Origin: Enterobacter sichuanensis
Lineage (GTDB): Bacteria > Pseudomonadota > Gammaproteobacteria > Enterobacterales > Enterobacteriaceae
Length of the DNA: 64,000 nt
Reading direction: 5' to 3'
NCBI RefSeq assembly: GCF_002939185.1
Contig: NZ_POVL01000017.1
Location: 1 to 64,000 of the forward strand
Shown here: positions 35,043-42,388 of the stretch, one piece after another
How positions within the stretch are numbered: the first letter of the stretch is position 1
Layout: the number at the start of each line of letters is the position of its first letter
Program-made: the position numbers and the translations under genes
Notes under the pieces: generated by a model
The model's database searches: none
Told to the model about the DNA's origin: nothing
Seen by the model: only the letters and a program-made list of their open reading frames with translations

Positions 35043-36170
35043 TTATTTCAGGCTGGCTTTGAAGAACTGCGCATACCGGGCGAACGGGATCTTCCCGGCA
35101 GCATTGTCGTAAAGATCGACATGGTTTGCGCCCGGAACAATCACCAGTTCCTTCTGCTTGCTGCCGACTGCTTTAAACGCATCTTCTGCAAAGTAGCGAG
35201 AGTGCGCCTTTTCACCGGTCACGATAAGCGTCGGGATAGCGATCTCGTCGGCATAGCTCAGCAGCGGCATATTCATAAACGACAGCGGCATTGTCGCGGT
35301 CCATGCGCCGGTGGAGTTGACGGAACGGGCATGGAAGCCGCGCGGCATCCGGTAGTAATCAAAGAACTCCTTGAGTACCGGATTTGGGTTGGCGGGTAAT
35401 GCGTCCGGCAGAATACGTTCCGCAGCGGTCACCTTGCCGTTGGCATCGACATAGATGTCATGGCCGCCGTGCGCGAATGTGCCGCGCTCGGCATCTTTCC
35501 AGCGCTGCTCGTTCAGATACTGCAGGACGGCACGGCGATCGGACGTTGAATAACGATCTTTGCCGTCGCCCACCCCGTGACCCATCGCCCGGCTCATGTC
35601 GTACATCACGCTGGTGGCGACCGCTTTCACGCGGGTGTCCATGGAGGCCGCATTCAGCGCCATGCCGCCCCAGCCGCAGATGCCGAGAATACCAATGCGA
35701 TTACGATCAACCTCTTTCTGTAACCCCAGGAAATCAACCGCCGCGCTAAAGTCTTCGGTGTTGATATCAGGAGACGCGACGTTGCGTGGCTGGCCGCCGC
35801 TTTCGCCTGTGTAAGACGGATCGAATGCCAGGGTGACAAACCCTTGTTCCGCCAGGGTCTGGGCGTACAGGCCGCTGGATTGTTCCTTGACCGCGCCAAA
35901 CGGCCCGCTCACGGCAATGGCCGCCAGCTTGCGGTCGCCGCGGTTTTTAGGCAGATACAGATCGCCCACCAGCGTGATTCCGTAACGGTTCTGAAAAGTC
36001 ACCTTACGGTGGTCGACTTTATCACTCTCGGCGAAGGTTTTGTCCCAGGTGGTCACCATGGAAACAGGGGCGTTTGGATTGGTTGTCTCCGCATAACTCA
36101 TTGTTGTCACTCCACTTAATGATGCACATAGCAGCATCGCAACGGACAGTTTTTGGGTGAATGTTTTCAT
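35043..36170 (-). CDS. Exported alpha/beta hydrolase with Cys nucleophile elbow
   Basis: A 375-residue protein with signal peptide MKTFTQKLSVAMLLCASLSG... cut near SYA-ET. The hydrolase core shows GDLYLPKN, AAIAVSGPFGAVKEQ (oxyanion region), the nucleophile elbow GICGWGG, and the catalytic His in PGANHVDLYD. The elbow reads G-x-C-x-G rather than G-x-S-x-G, as in dienelactone hydrolases, so the nucleophile would be cysteine. The fold resembles E. coli YcjY. It is divergent from a LysR regulator (start 36285), which probably controls it. Substrate unknown. Confidence 0.82.
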   Translation of the reverse strand: MKTFTQKLSVAMLLCASLSGVTTMSYAETTNPNAPVSMVTTWDKTFAESDKVDHRKVTFQNRYGITLVGDLYLPKNRGDRKLAAIAVSGPFGAVKEQSSGLYAQTLAEQGFVTLAFDPSYTGESGGQPRNVASPDINTEDFSAAVDFLGLQKEVDRNRIGILGICGWGGMALNAASMDTRVKAVATSVMYDMSRAMGHGVGDGKDRYSTSDRRAVLQYLNEQRWKDAERGTFAHGGHDIYVDANGKVTAAERILPDALPANPNPVLKEFFDYYRMPRGFHARSVNSTGAWTATMPLSFMNMPLLSYADEIAIPTLIVTGEKAHSRYFAEDAFKAVGSKQKELVIVPGANHVDLYDNAAGKIPFARYAQFFKASLK

Positions 36171-36284
36171 GAACAGGTGCCCTGTGTTGTTGTGATGCAG
36201 GCATTATAGTTAGCAAAAATAGTGCTGATTAGGGCCCGAAAACTGCTAGGATTAATACCAGATTGTTATAAATGGCGAGTCACG

Positions 36285-37169
36285 ATGGCAAAGCGGGAAA
36301 ACTACAATGAGCTGTACCTGTTTATGCAGGTGGTAAGGGAGGGGAGCTTCACGGCGGCCGCACAGCGGCTCGGCCTGGCGCAGTCCGGGATCAGCCGCTC
36401 GGTTCGCGAGCTGGAAGAGCGGCTGGGCGTTCAGCTTCTGGTCCGTACCACGCGCAAGCTGTCGCTGACCCACGCCGGGGAGCAGCTCTATCAGACCGCC
36501 GAGTCTGCGTTTGATGCGCTTGATACGGGTCTGGCGACGCTGGCGCACTACCGCCAGACGCCGTCCGGTACGGTACGCATTAATGCCAGCCAGCACGCCA
36601 TCGACAAATGCCTGTTGCCAAAGCTCGCTATTTTTAAACAGCGTTACCCGGATATCCGGCTGGAGCTGATAAACGAAAGTCGCTTCGTTGACATCATCGC
36701 TGAGCGGTTTGATGCGGGCGTCAGGCTGGGGCCAGAGGTAGGGCAGGGAATGATCGCCGTGCGCATTACCCCTGATATGGAAATGGCCGTAGTGGCTACC
36801 CCGGAACACTTTCGCCGCTACGGTTTTCCCCAGACGCCTGCGGATTTAGTGGTTCATCCCTGCATTGCCTACCAGTTTGCCGACGGGCGTGACTACCAGT
36901 GGGAGCTGGTTCAGGACGGGAAGAGAATCACCCATCGGCCAGAGGGGCAATGGGCGCTGTCTGACAGCTACATGGAAGCCGAAGCCGCCCGGCTGGGGCT
37001 TGGGCTGGCCTATGTTCCGCTGGAGCTGGTGGCTGACGATCTGGAGCGCGGAACGCTTATCCGGGTGTTGCAGCGCTACAGCCTGCGCATGGACGGGCTG
37101 TATCTTTATTATCCCCATCGCAACGTGTCGCCTGCGCTGAGAGCGGTGATTGATACCCTTAAAATTTAG
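36285..37169 (+). CDS. LysR-type transcriptional regulator
   Basis: A 294-residue LysR regulator of the large CrgA/AaeR-like group. HTH: YNELYLFMQVVREGSFTAAA then RLGLAQSGISRSVRELEERLG. The effector domain has GTVRINASQHAIDKCLLPKL, DAGVRLGPEVGQGMIAVRI, and the C-terminal YLYYPHRNVSPALRAVIDTL. Start ATG at 36285 follows a weak GGCGAG; a longer frame from 36222 adds residues unlike the family. It most likely regulates the divergent alpha/beta hydrolase and perhaps the MFS and GST genes behind it. Confidence 0.88.
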   Translation: MAKRENYNELYLFMQVVREGSFTAAAQRLGLAQSGISRSVRELEERLGVQLLVRTTRKLSLTHAGEQLYQTAESAFDALDTGLATLAHYRQTPSGTVRINASQHAIDKCLLPKLAIFKQRYPDIRLELINESRFVDIIAERFDAGVRLGPEVGQGMIAVRITPDMEMAVVATPEHFRRYGFPQTPADLVVHPCIAYQFADGRDYQWELVQDGKRITHRPEGQWALSDSYMEAEAARLGLGLAYVPLELVADDLERGTLIRVLQRYSLRMDGLYLYYPHRNVSPALRAVIDTLKI

Positions 37170-37293
37170 GGCAGCGTTGTCTTTCTGGAAGACGCCTCGC
37201 AAACCGCAAAGTAACCGTGTGAAATTCAGGGTTATGTCTTTTCTACAATCGTTCGGGGTCGTAAAGTGCCTGCGTTGCGGCATATCCACAATC

Positions 37294-37461
37294 GGGGGTA
37301 GGAACCCGCATCTACCATATAGTGACATTTCGTATGTCGCGGCAGCACCGATCCCGTTACAATTGCGGTGGCGCTGGCGGAGCAGCCGTAAGGCTGGCCG
37401 TTTTTCTATATGGGCGGTATTCCTACCTCTGTCAGCGCTACCCCCCGAGCGTAGGAACTCA
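37294..37461 (+). ncRNA. Phage-P4-like immunity leader (competing complementary segments)
   Basis: This untranslated stretch has the layout of the P4 phage seqA-seqB-seqC immunity system. Segment A (GGGGGTAGGAAC, 37294-37305) is complementary over 8 bases to segment B (TTCCTACC, 37420-37427) and also over 8 bases to CTACCCCC (37438-37445). Segment C (GTAGGAA, 37451-37457) pairs with B over 7 bases. A hairpin CAGCC-GTAA-GGCTG (37383-37396) followed by GCCG and five Ts lies between A and B. In P4 a small CI RNA from this region forces early transcription termination. The match is in architecture; identity is inferred. Confidence 0.5.
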
Positions 37462-37501
37462 AGGGGTGGTAACATGGATTACATATAGAAGGATGCTGGA
37501 T

Positions 37502-37957
37502 ATGACTACTATCCCAACCCTGACCTATCTCCCGTCTGACGAAAACGTCATTCTGCAACTTATCTCCCGGCCGCTTCCGGCTGATGCCGATCTGTTTGAC
37601 GTCGCCGACAACTGCGCCGCGCTGGTGAGCGTACTGGTCGAAACCGATGATGTCGGGAGCCGTACTGCACTTTGCGAGCGTCTCCTTCAGGCTCTGCGCA
37701 GGCTGCGTGAACTCTGCGATGTCGATCTTCCACCATACCTGATTGAACAGCTGATCATCGGTGAGAAACTGAATTCCTGCGTGCCCGATTGCTGGCAGGA
37801 CACCTTAACGCAGGTGGACTATGTTCTGGCGCTGACGCAAGCGGTGAAGGGGGAAACGCTGCCCGCTCACGTAACAAAAGAACTGACGGGCCTGCTGCAC
37901 GATATGGTGTGGCTGCTGGCTGAGTTTGTGAAGGAGCCGCGCATTACTGCGCATTAA
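37502..37957 (+). CDS. Uncharacterised 151-residue protein downstream of the P4-like leader
   Basis: I do not recognise a named family. The protein is acidic and mostly helical, beginning MTTIPTLTYLPSDENVILQL and ending VKEPRITAH, with a Cys-containing central section (NSCVPDCWQ). No signal peptide or membrane segment is seen. AAGGA lies about nine bases upstream of ATG 37502; a longer frame from 37322 runs back into the leader and is rejected. Context suggests a gene left from a P4-type satellite element, where short proteins of this size follow the immunity region. No integrase or capsid gene accompanies it. Confidence 0.6.
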   Translation: MTTIPTLTYLPSDENVILQLISRPLPADADLFDVADNCAALVSVLVETDDVGSRTALCERLLQALRRLRELCDVDLPPYLIEQLIIGEKLNSCVPDCWQDTLTQVDYVLALTQAVKGETLPAHVTKELTGLLHDMVWLLAEFVKEPRITAH

Positions 37958-38009
37958 GGGGCTGGCGTGGAGAGGGGGTAGCGCCCCTTTGTAACCGTGA
38001 TTAGCGTGA

Positions 38010-38411
38010 TCAGTTCCCGGTATCCAGAAGCGACGTACCGTAGGAGTTGTCGATAGTACAACGCCAGCGACCGTCGCTCTCCAGTCGAAAAACATAGGTC
38101 GCGCGGCGGGATATTTCTGTTATCCCGCCCTGAGCATCAGGAAAGCGCAGAACGGTTTCCATGATAACGAGGGCGTTATCCCCACCTTCGATCACCTGCA
38201 TCTCCCCTTGTTCGACCGCTAACTGGCCCTGAAAATAATCAGAGATGGCAATAAATGCGCTGCGGATGTTCTCTTTGCCTTTAACAGTCATGCCGGGCTT
38301 GACCACCAGAGCCGCGTCTTCGGCGTAGTACTCCATCAACGCGTCATAGTTTTTGGTGGTGATGGCGTGGTCACAGGATTCGATGATCTGGCGTAGCGGA
38401 TGTCGGGTCAT
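38010..38411 (-). CDS. SnoaL/NTF2-like (DUF4440-type) protein
   Basis: A 133-residue cone-fold protein. Typical elements are HAITTKNYDALMEYYAEDAALVVKPGMTVKGKENIRSAF-type helices and strands, then ISRRATYVFRLESDGRWRCTIDNSYG. Such proteins are small enzymes or ligand-binding proteins with unknown substrates. The ATG at 38411 is chosen, with GAGG eight bases upstream; TTG at 38417 is too close. The gene stands alone and converges on the 151-residue gene. Confidence 0.8.
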   Translation of the reverse strand: MTRHPLRQIIESCDHAITTKNYDALMEYYAEDAALVVKPGMTVKGKENIRSAFIAISDYFQGQLAVEQGEMQVIEGGDNALVIMETVLRFPDAQGGITEISRRATYVFRLESDGRWRCTIDNSYGTSLLDTGN

Positions 38412-38471
38412 ACGCAATTCCTCGGGGAAGGGGGAACGCGTATTAACGTAACAGCTCGGCGCGTTTGTATA

Positions 38472-38496
38472 GCTACCAGGTTTTATGGCTGGTAGC
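38472..38496. repeat. 8-base inverted repeat upstream of the DUF6516-like gene
   Basis: GCTACCAG and CTGGTAGC are separated by nine bases, about 46 bases before the ATG at 38542. It may be an operator for that gene or a stem in its leader. Confidence 0.45.
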
Positions 38497-38541
38497 GTTG
38501 GGTTTAGTTAACGCCTGGTCTGCGGTGAGCGAGGAGCGGAC

Positions 38542-39699
38542 ATGCCTCCCTTGCGGTATAAAAAATTATCTGGTAACAAGGTGGTATTGGTGTATCAGTG
38601 GCCGGTAAACTTAGGCGCAGCCCCGTTTGGAATAATAAAGGATGACACTTTGAGACTTAATGATGTAATTACTGACTGCATTAATCTTAAATTAAGTGGA
38701 ACTGCAACAGATAATGTTATTCAATGCTTCGGTGGCAATATACTGAGGAAAGAAAAGCCAGTTTTGGCAATTGAAGTTTCGAGCAAAGAAATATTGCTAT
38801 GGATGATGCAAGGAGCAACGGATGTACATGTTTATATCAGCGCAGGTACTTTTCATGTAAATGCAATGTATGCACCAACTGTCCGCTTTCCAGCAGCCAG
38901 AATTTATTTTATGAAATCAAAAGACCTTTTCTGGGTTGGCCATATTGGCGTTTATCTGGAACAACACGGAATCAAACTCACTCCAGTAGATGATGCCAAC
39001 TTCTCAAAGCTCATTGATGATACGGGGTATGTACAACGTTATAAGCCGTGGTACGAAAAAAGGAAAGCTGACTCGAGATTATTCGATGGTCTGCTGGGAG
39101 GGCGGCTTAAGAATACTGCTGTAGATCAAGCTATATGGCTGTCCTCCAATGGAAAGTGCTTGGTTTGTGGAGAAAAAACCGATCGCATGGCGACCACTAC
39201 TGTATGGGGGAAGTCAGGCATGATGATTGGTATGCAGTTGTGTTTGACACACGAAGAGGAATCTCAGAAGCAATCAATTCTTCTCAATTATCTCTCGAAT
39301 CATTTGGGTGGAAAAGTTATGTTCTCAAATATGCGTCCACTGACTACTGAAGAGATGCTTGAGCAGACCTGCGAAATACTTAAGGTAAATTTCAACTGCA
39401 CTATCATGAAAGTTGTAGGGGAAACTGTAACCGCCCGAAGACCGTCGGGGATCACCGTAGTAATCAGACACCAATCTCCGTCGAATTATGCCTATATAAT
39501 AATGACCTCTGAAGGAAAGCAGTTGTCCAGGGTCGATTCAGCCGATCATCACCAAGTCCCTTACGGCCCTGATCATGTACATTTCGATCTGCGTAAATCT
39601 AAAAAAAATGTTGTCGAGACAAGCTTTACATACGGACATATTTGTCTGGATATGAAACTGCTTTTAAAACTGATCCAAGAGGCTGAAGATAAATTATAA
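38542..39699 (+). CDS. Uncharacterised zinc-knuckle protein with DUF6516-like C-terminus
   Basis: A 385-residue cytoplasmic protein with visibly AT-richer DNA than its neighbours. The first ~190 residues are unrecognised. A knuckle CLVCGEK ... CLTHEE (about residues 209-235) could bind zinc, as in HNH-type nucleases. The last ~100 residues carry SRVDSADHHQVPYGPDHVHFD, close to the D-x-A-x-HH ... HH-x-H pattern of DUF6516, a domain found in putative toxin-antitoxin proteins; this is a remembered pattern, not a search result. AGGAG is seven bases before the ATG. Low GC and isolation point to horizontal transfer. Role could be defence or toxin-antitoxin related, unproven. Confidence 0.6.
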   Translation: MPPLRYKKLSGNKVVLVYQWPVNLGAAPFGIIKDDTLRLNDVITDCINLKLSGTATDNVIQCFGGNILRKEKPVLAIEVSSKEILLWMMQGATDVHVYISAGTFHVNAMYAPTVRFPAARIYFMKSKDLFWVGHIGVYLEQHGIKLTPVDDANFSKLIDDTGYVQRYKPWYEKRKADSRLFDGLLGGRLKNTAVDQAIWLSSNGKCLVCGEKTDRMATTTVWGKSGMMIGMQLCLTHEEESQKQSILLNYLSNHLGGKVMFSNMRPLTTEEMLEQTCEILKVNFNCTIMKVVGETVTARRPSGITVVIRHQSPSNYAYIIMTSEGKQLSRVDSADHHQVPYGPDHVHFDLRKSKKNVVETSFTYGHICLDMKLLLKLIQEAEDKL

Positions 39700-39800
39700 G
39701 GTGATCCGGAGATACTGCTGAGGTCAGAATCATCGGCTTTACAACATATTCGTATCTTTGGGATGGATATGATTGTAACATTGCCTTTTTGAAACAGGTG

Positions 39801-40016
39801 TTACATAGCTAAAACAAGCTTTCTGATCTTTTCTGCCTTTTCAAAATGGTACAATTTCATTTCCATAATCCACCAGTGCGCAACTTCCATAAGCAGTTCA
39901 GGATCGTCATTTTTATTAGCAAAAAAAGCATAAAACGAAAGCCCAACATCGCTTCCCTTAGAGGCTATTTTTGAATCACAGATCCTGATGATCTTTTCCT
40001 TCATTCCTTGCCGCAC
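39801..40016 (-). CDS. Small DUF6500-like protein
   Basis: A 71-residue protein reading MRQGMKEKIIRICDSK at its start, with GLSFYAFFANKNDDPELLM and the tryptophan pair AHWWIMEMK in the middle. The pattern SFYxFFANKNDDPELLMEA matches my memory of DUF6500, of unknown function. The start is GTG with AAGGAG six bases upstream; an ATG four codons later is too near AAGG. It sits between the DUF6516-like gene (convergent) and yebG. Confidence 0.65.
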   Translation of the reverse strand: MRQGMKEKIIRICDSKIASKGSDVGLSFYAFFANKNDDPELLMEVAHWWIMEMKLYHFEKAEKIRKLVLAM

Positions 40017-40050
40017 GCCATCTCCTTAACTCTTTTCATTTGCTGATTTA

Positions 40051-40085
40051 AAAAAAGCCGTAAGCAGTTATCTGCTTACGGCTTT
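40051..40085 (-). terminator. Terminator of yebG
   Basis: Eleven-base arms GCCGTAAGCAG and CTGCTTACGGC pair around TTAT; on the minus strand six Ts follow. It lies 26 bases past the yebG stop. Confidence 0.9.
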
Positions 40086-40110
40086 CGGATAGGTGATGAT
40101 TCTCTGACAA

Positions 40111-40428
40111 TCAGGCCGCTTTCACGGCCCTGATTTTTTTCGTTTCCGCCGCATCGGATTCTGGTTTATCCGCTGCAGCTGGGGCAGTGACATCGGGAAG
40201 CTTGCTGGTACGCAGAATATGCTGCACGGTCTCTTTCTGCTCGGCGAGATACAGACCAAGATTTTCAGCCTGCGTTTCGTCCATCTGCATTCCGCTTTGC
40301 AACAGCCAGTCGGTGAACGCGTCGGCCATATCGAGCAGCTTGTCGTGAGCGTCAGCCTCTTTCTTACTGGCAAATGTCATTTTCTCTTCACCTTTCCTTA
40401 CGACAACAAATTTTGTTTCAACAGCCAT
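40111..40428 (-). CDS. yebG: SOS-induced protein YebG
   Basis: A 105-residue protein resembling E. coli YebG (96 residues) over its first ~75: MAVETKFVVVRKGEEKMTF, SKKEADAHDKLLDMADAF, and LAEQKETVQHILRTSKLP. The tail (PAAADKPESDAAETKKI...) is longer and differs. YebG is a DNA-damage-induced protein of unclear function under LexA control. A near-perfect LexA box at 40445-40460 precedes it. The ATG at 40428 matches E. coli; the longer frame runs into rarA. Confidence 0.92.
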   Translation of the reverse strand: MAVETKFVVVRKGEEKMTFASKKEADAHDKLLDMADAFTDWLLQSGMQMDETQAENLGLYLAEQKETVQHILRTSKLPDVTAPAAADKPESDAAETKKIRAVKAA

Positions 40429-40444
40429 CGTGCACCTCTCTATA

Positions 40445-40460
40445 CTGTATTTATATACAG
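40445..40460 (-). promoter_or_regulatory. LexA (SOS) box of yebG
   Basis: CTG-TATTTATATA-CAG, flanked by TA on both sides, is very close to the consensus TACTGTATATATATACAGTA. It lies 17 bases before the yebG start, where LexA would block the promoter. Confidence 0.92.
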
Positions 40461-40498
40461 TATAGCAGCAACAGATCGACGTTGCAGCAAAATATGCA

Positions 40499-40852
40499 TT
40501 ACTGGCGAAATTGCTGTGTTTCCGGGCCACCCATGCTGCGCCGCCATGCCCCAGGAGCCTGGCCATACTGACGCTTGAAGCTGCGGTTGAAGGACTGCTG
40601 GGAGTCAAAGCCCAGGGCGATGGCCACGTTCAAAATCGGTTCGTCGCTGTGGGTTAACCGTTCAACCGATTTTTGCAGCTTCCGCGCACGAATATACCCG
40701 GCGAGGGGATAGCCCGTATGTTCTTTAAACAGGCGCTGCAGGTGCCATTTTGAATAGCCGGATCGCCTGGCGACGGTCTCAATGTCCAGACGACTGTCCA
40801 GGTTGTTGTCGATCCAGTCGAGTAAATCGTGCATAAATGCGCCAGTGTTCAT
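40499..40852 (-). CDS. rarA: AraC-family regulator RarA
   Basis: A 117-residue two-HTH regulator of the MarA/SoxS/Rob class: LLDWIDNNLDSRLDIETVA, then RSGYSKWHLQRLFKEHTGY, YIRARKLQKSVERL, and GFDSQQSFNRSFKRQYGQAPGAWRR. It matches RarA, which in Klebsiella pneumoniae and Enterobacter lies beside oqxAB and activates it, raising multidrug resistance. The ATG at 40852 has GGGGG about ten bases upstream. It is divergent from oqxA, and the 336-base gap holds the shared regulatory sites. Confidence 0.92.
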   Translation of the reverse strand: MNTGAFMHDLLDWIDNNLDSRLDIETVARRSGYSKWHLQRLFKEHTGYPLAGYIRARKLQKSVERLTHSDEPILNVAIALGFDSQQSFNRSFKRQYGQAPGAWRRSMGGPETQQFRQ

Positions 40853-40893
40853 CTGATTACCCCCACGCAGCGTAGAAAAAAGTAACTTTATCT

Positions 40894-41044
40894 GTTGCAT
40901 TTAAAGGTGGCGTGTTTTTCCGTTAATTGCAAGTTTTATTGTTGCATTTAAATCCCTGTCCGAAACGGGTCTTTTCACATCGACGCAAATAGCACATAAA
41001 GTGCAACAATTATTCTTGCACTTAGTTAAGCGCCTTCCTACAAT
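40894..41044 (+). promoter_or_regulatory. rarA-oqxA regulatory region: oqxA promoter, marbox-like site, repeated TTGCA motifs
   Basis: The oqxA promoter is TTGCAC (41016-41021), 17 bases, TACAAT (41039-41044). The -35 is also the right arm of an inverted repeat, AAGTGCAA (40999-41006) and TTGCACTT (41016-41023). A marbox-like sequence (40989-41007, 2 mismatches from AYnGCACnnWnnRYYAAAY) lies just upstream, suited to RarA or MarA. Two further direct copies of GTTGCATTTAAA occur at 40894-40905 and 40941-40952. The TTGCA[CT]TT motif is a reasonable candidate for OqxR binding. Confidence 0.65.
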
Positions 41045-41188
41045 CGCCGCGATAGTGTACTCGCAACTGTTACAGTTTTGTGGCGATGAACGACACAAAT
41101 GGCCTTCAGCCAGCTACCGGACAAAGGAAGTGGCGCGGCGCCTCCCGCTGCGTCTTGCCCGGCAGCTACAATTACCGGAATAAAAATA

Positions 41189-42364
41189 ATGAGCCTGCAA
41201 AAAACCTGGGGAAACGTTTATCTGAGCGCGCTGGGGGGGATGTTGATCTCCGCGCTGCTCGTCGGATGTGATAACAGCGTCGCGCAAAACGCCGCGCCAC
41301 CTGCGCCTTCCGTCAGTGCGGCTGACGTGGTCGTGAAATCCATCAGCCAGTGGGATAGTTTTAACGGCCGGATTGAAGCGGTGGAAAGCGTTCAGCTGCG
41401 CCCGCGCGTCTCCGGCTACATTGATAAAGTGAATTACACCGACGGCCAGGAAGTGAAAAAGGGCGAGGTGCTATTCACCATTGATGACCGAACCTACCGC
41501 GCCGCGCTGGAACAGGCGCAGGCGAACCTGGCGAGGGCCAAAACGCAGGCCAGCCTGGCGCAAAGTGAGGCTAACCGTACCGATAAGCTTATCGCTTCTC
41601 ACCTGGTCTCCCGGGAAGAGTGGGAGCAGCGTCGCTCGGCCGCCGTTCAGGCGCAGGCCGACATTCGCGCCGCGCAGGCGGCGGTAGACGCAGCGCAGCT
41701 CAACCTGGACTTCACTAAAGTGACCGCGCCTATCGATGGCCGCGCCAGCCGGGCGTTGATCACCAGCGGTAATCTGGTCACCGCGGGCGATACCGCCAGC
41801 GTGCTCACCACGCTGGTCTCGCAGAAGACGGTTTACGTCTATTTCGATGTGGATGAGTCGACCTATCTTCACTATCAAAACCTCGCCCGCAGCGGACAGG
41901 GGGCGTCCAGCAATCATATGGCGCTGCCGGTTGAGATTGGCCTGACGGGCGAAGAAGGCTATCCCCATCAGGGCAAAGTGGATTTCCTGGACAATCAGCT
42001 CACGCCGAGTACCGGCACCATCCGTATGCGCGCGCTGCTGGATAATTCCCAACGTCAGTTCACACCGGGGCTGTTTGCCCGCGTACGCCTGCCGGGCAGC
42101 GCGGCATTCAAAGCTACGCTTATCGACGACAAAGCGGTGCTGACCGATCAGGACCGCAAATACGTCTACATCGTGGATAAAGAGGGGAAAGCCCAGCGCC
42201 GTGACATTACACCGGGGCGTCTGGCAGACGGTTTACGCATCGTGCGGCAGGGGCTGAACCCTGGCGACAAAGTCATCGTCGAGGGTTTACAAAAAGTGTT
42301 TATGCCGGGAATGCCGGTTAACGCCAAAACCGTTGCCATGACCGCCAGCGCCGCCCTCAACTGA
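41189..42364 (+). CDS. oqxA: RND efflux periplasmic adaptor OqxA
   Basis: A 391-residue membrane-fusion protein, same length as Klebsiella OqxA. The start MSLQKTWGNVYL gives a lipoprotein signal ending LLVGC, so the protein is anchored by lipid at the inner membrane. The lipoyl half-motifs surround a coiled hairpin (GYIDKVNYTDGQEVKKGEVLFTI; ALEQAQANLARAKTQASLAQ), then the beta-barrel DEST and KVDFLDNQLTPSTGTIRMRA. It links OqxB to TolC. An upstream frame of 30 residues lacking a signal is rejected. oqxB follows 24 bases on. Confidence 0.95.
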   Translation: MSLQKTWGNVYLSALGGMLISALLVGCDNSVAQNAAPPAPSVSAADVVVKSISQWDSFNGRIEAVESVQLRPRVSGYIDKVNYTDGQEVKKGEVLFTIDDRTYRAALEQAQANLARAKTQASLAQSEANRTDKLIASHLVSREEWEQRRSAAVQAQADIRAAQAAVDAAQLNLDFTKVTAPIDGRASRALITSGNLVTAGDTASVLTTLVSQKTVYVYFDVDESTYLHYQNLARSGQGASSNHMALPVEIGLTGEEGYPHQGKVDFLDNQLTPSTGTIRMRALLDNSQRQFTPGLFARVRLPGSAAFKATLIDDKAVLTDQDRKYVYIVDKEGKAQRRDITPGRLADGLRIVRQGLNPGDKVIVEGLQKVFMPGMPVNAKTVAMTASAALN

Positions 42365-42388
42365 TCCCTTGACCTGAGAATCCAACCC

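Noticed and set aside
37322..37501. N-terminal extension of the 151-residue protein
   Set aside because: The extra 60 residues come from the structured leader, are arginine- and tyrosine-rich and unlike the rest; ATG 37502 has a proper ribosome site.
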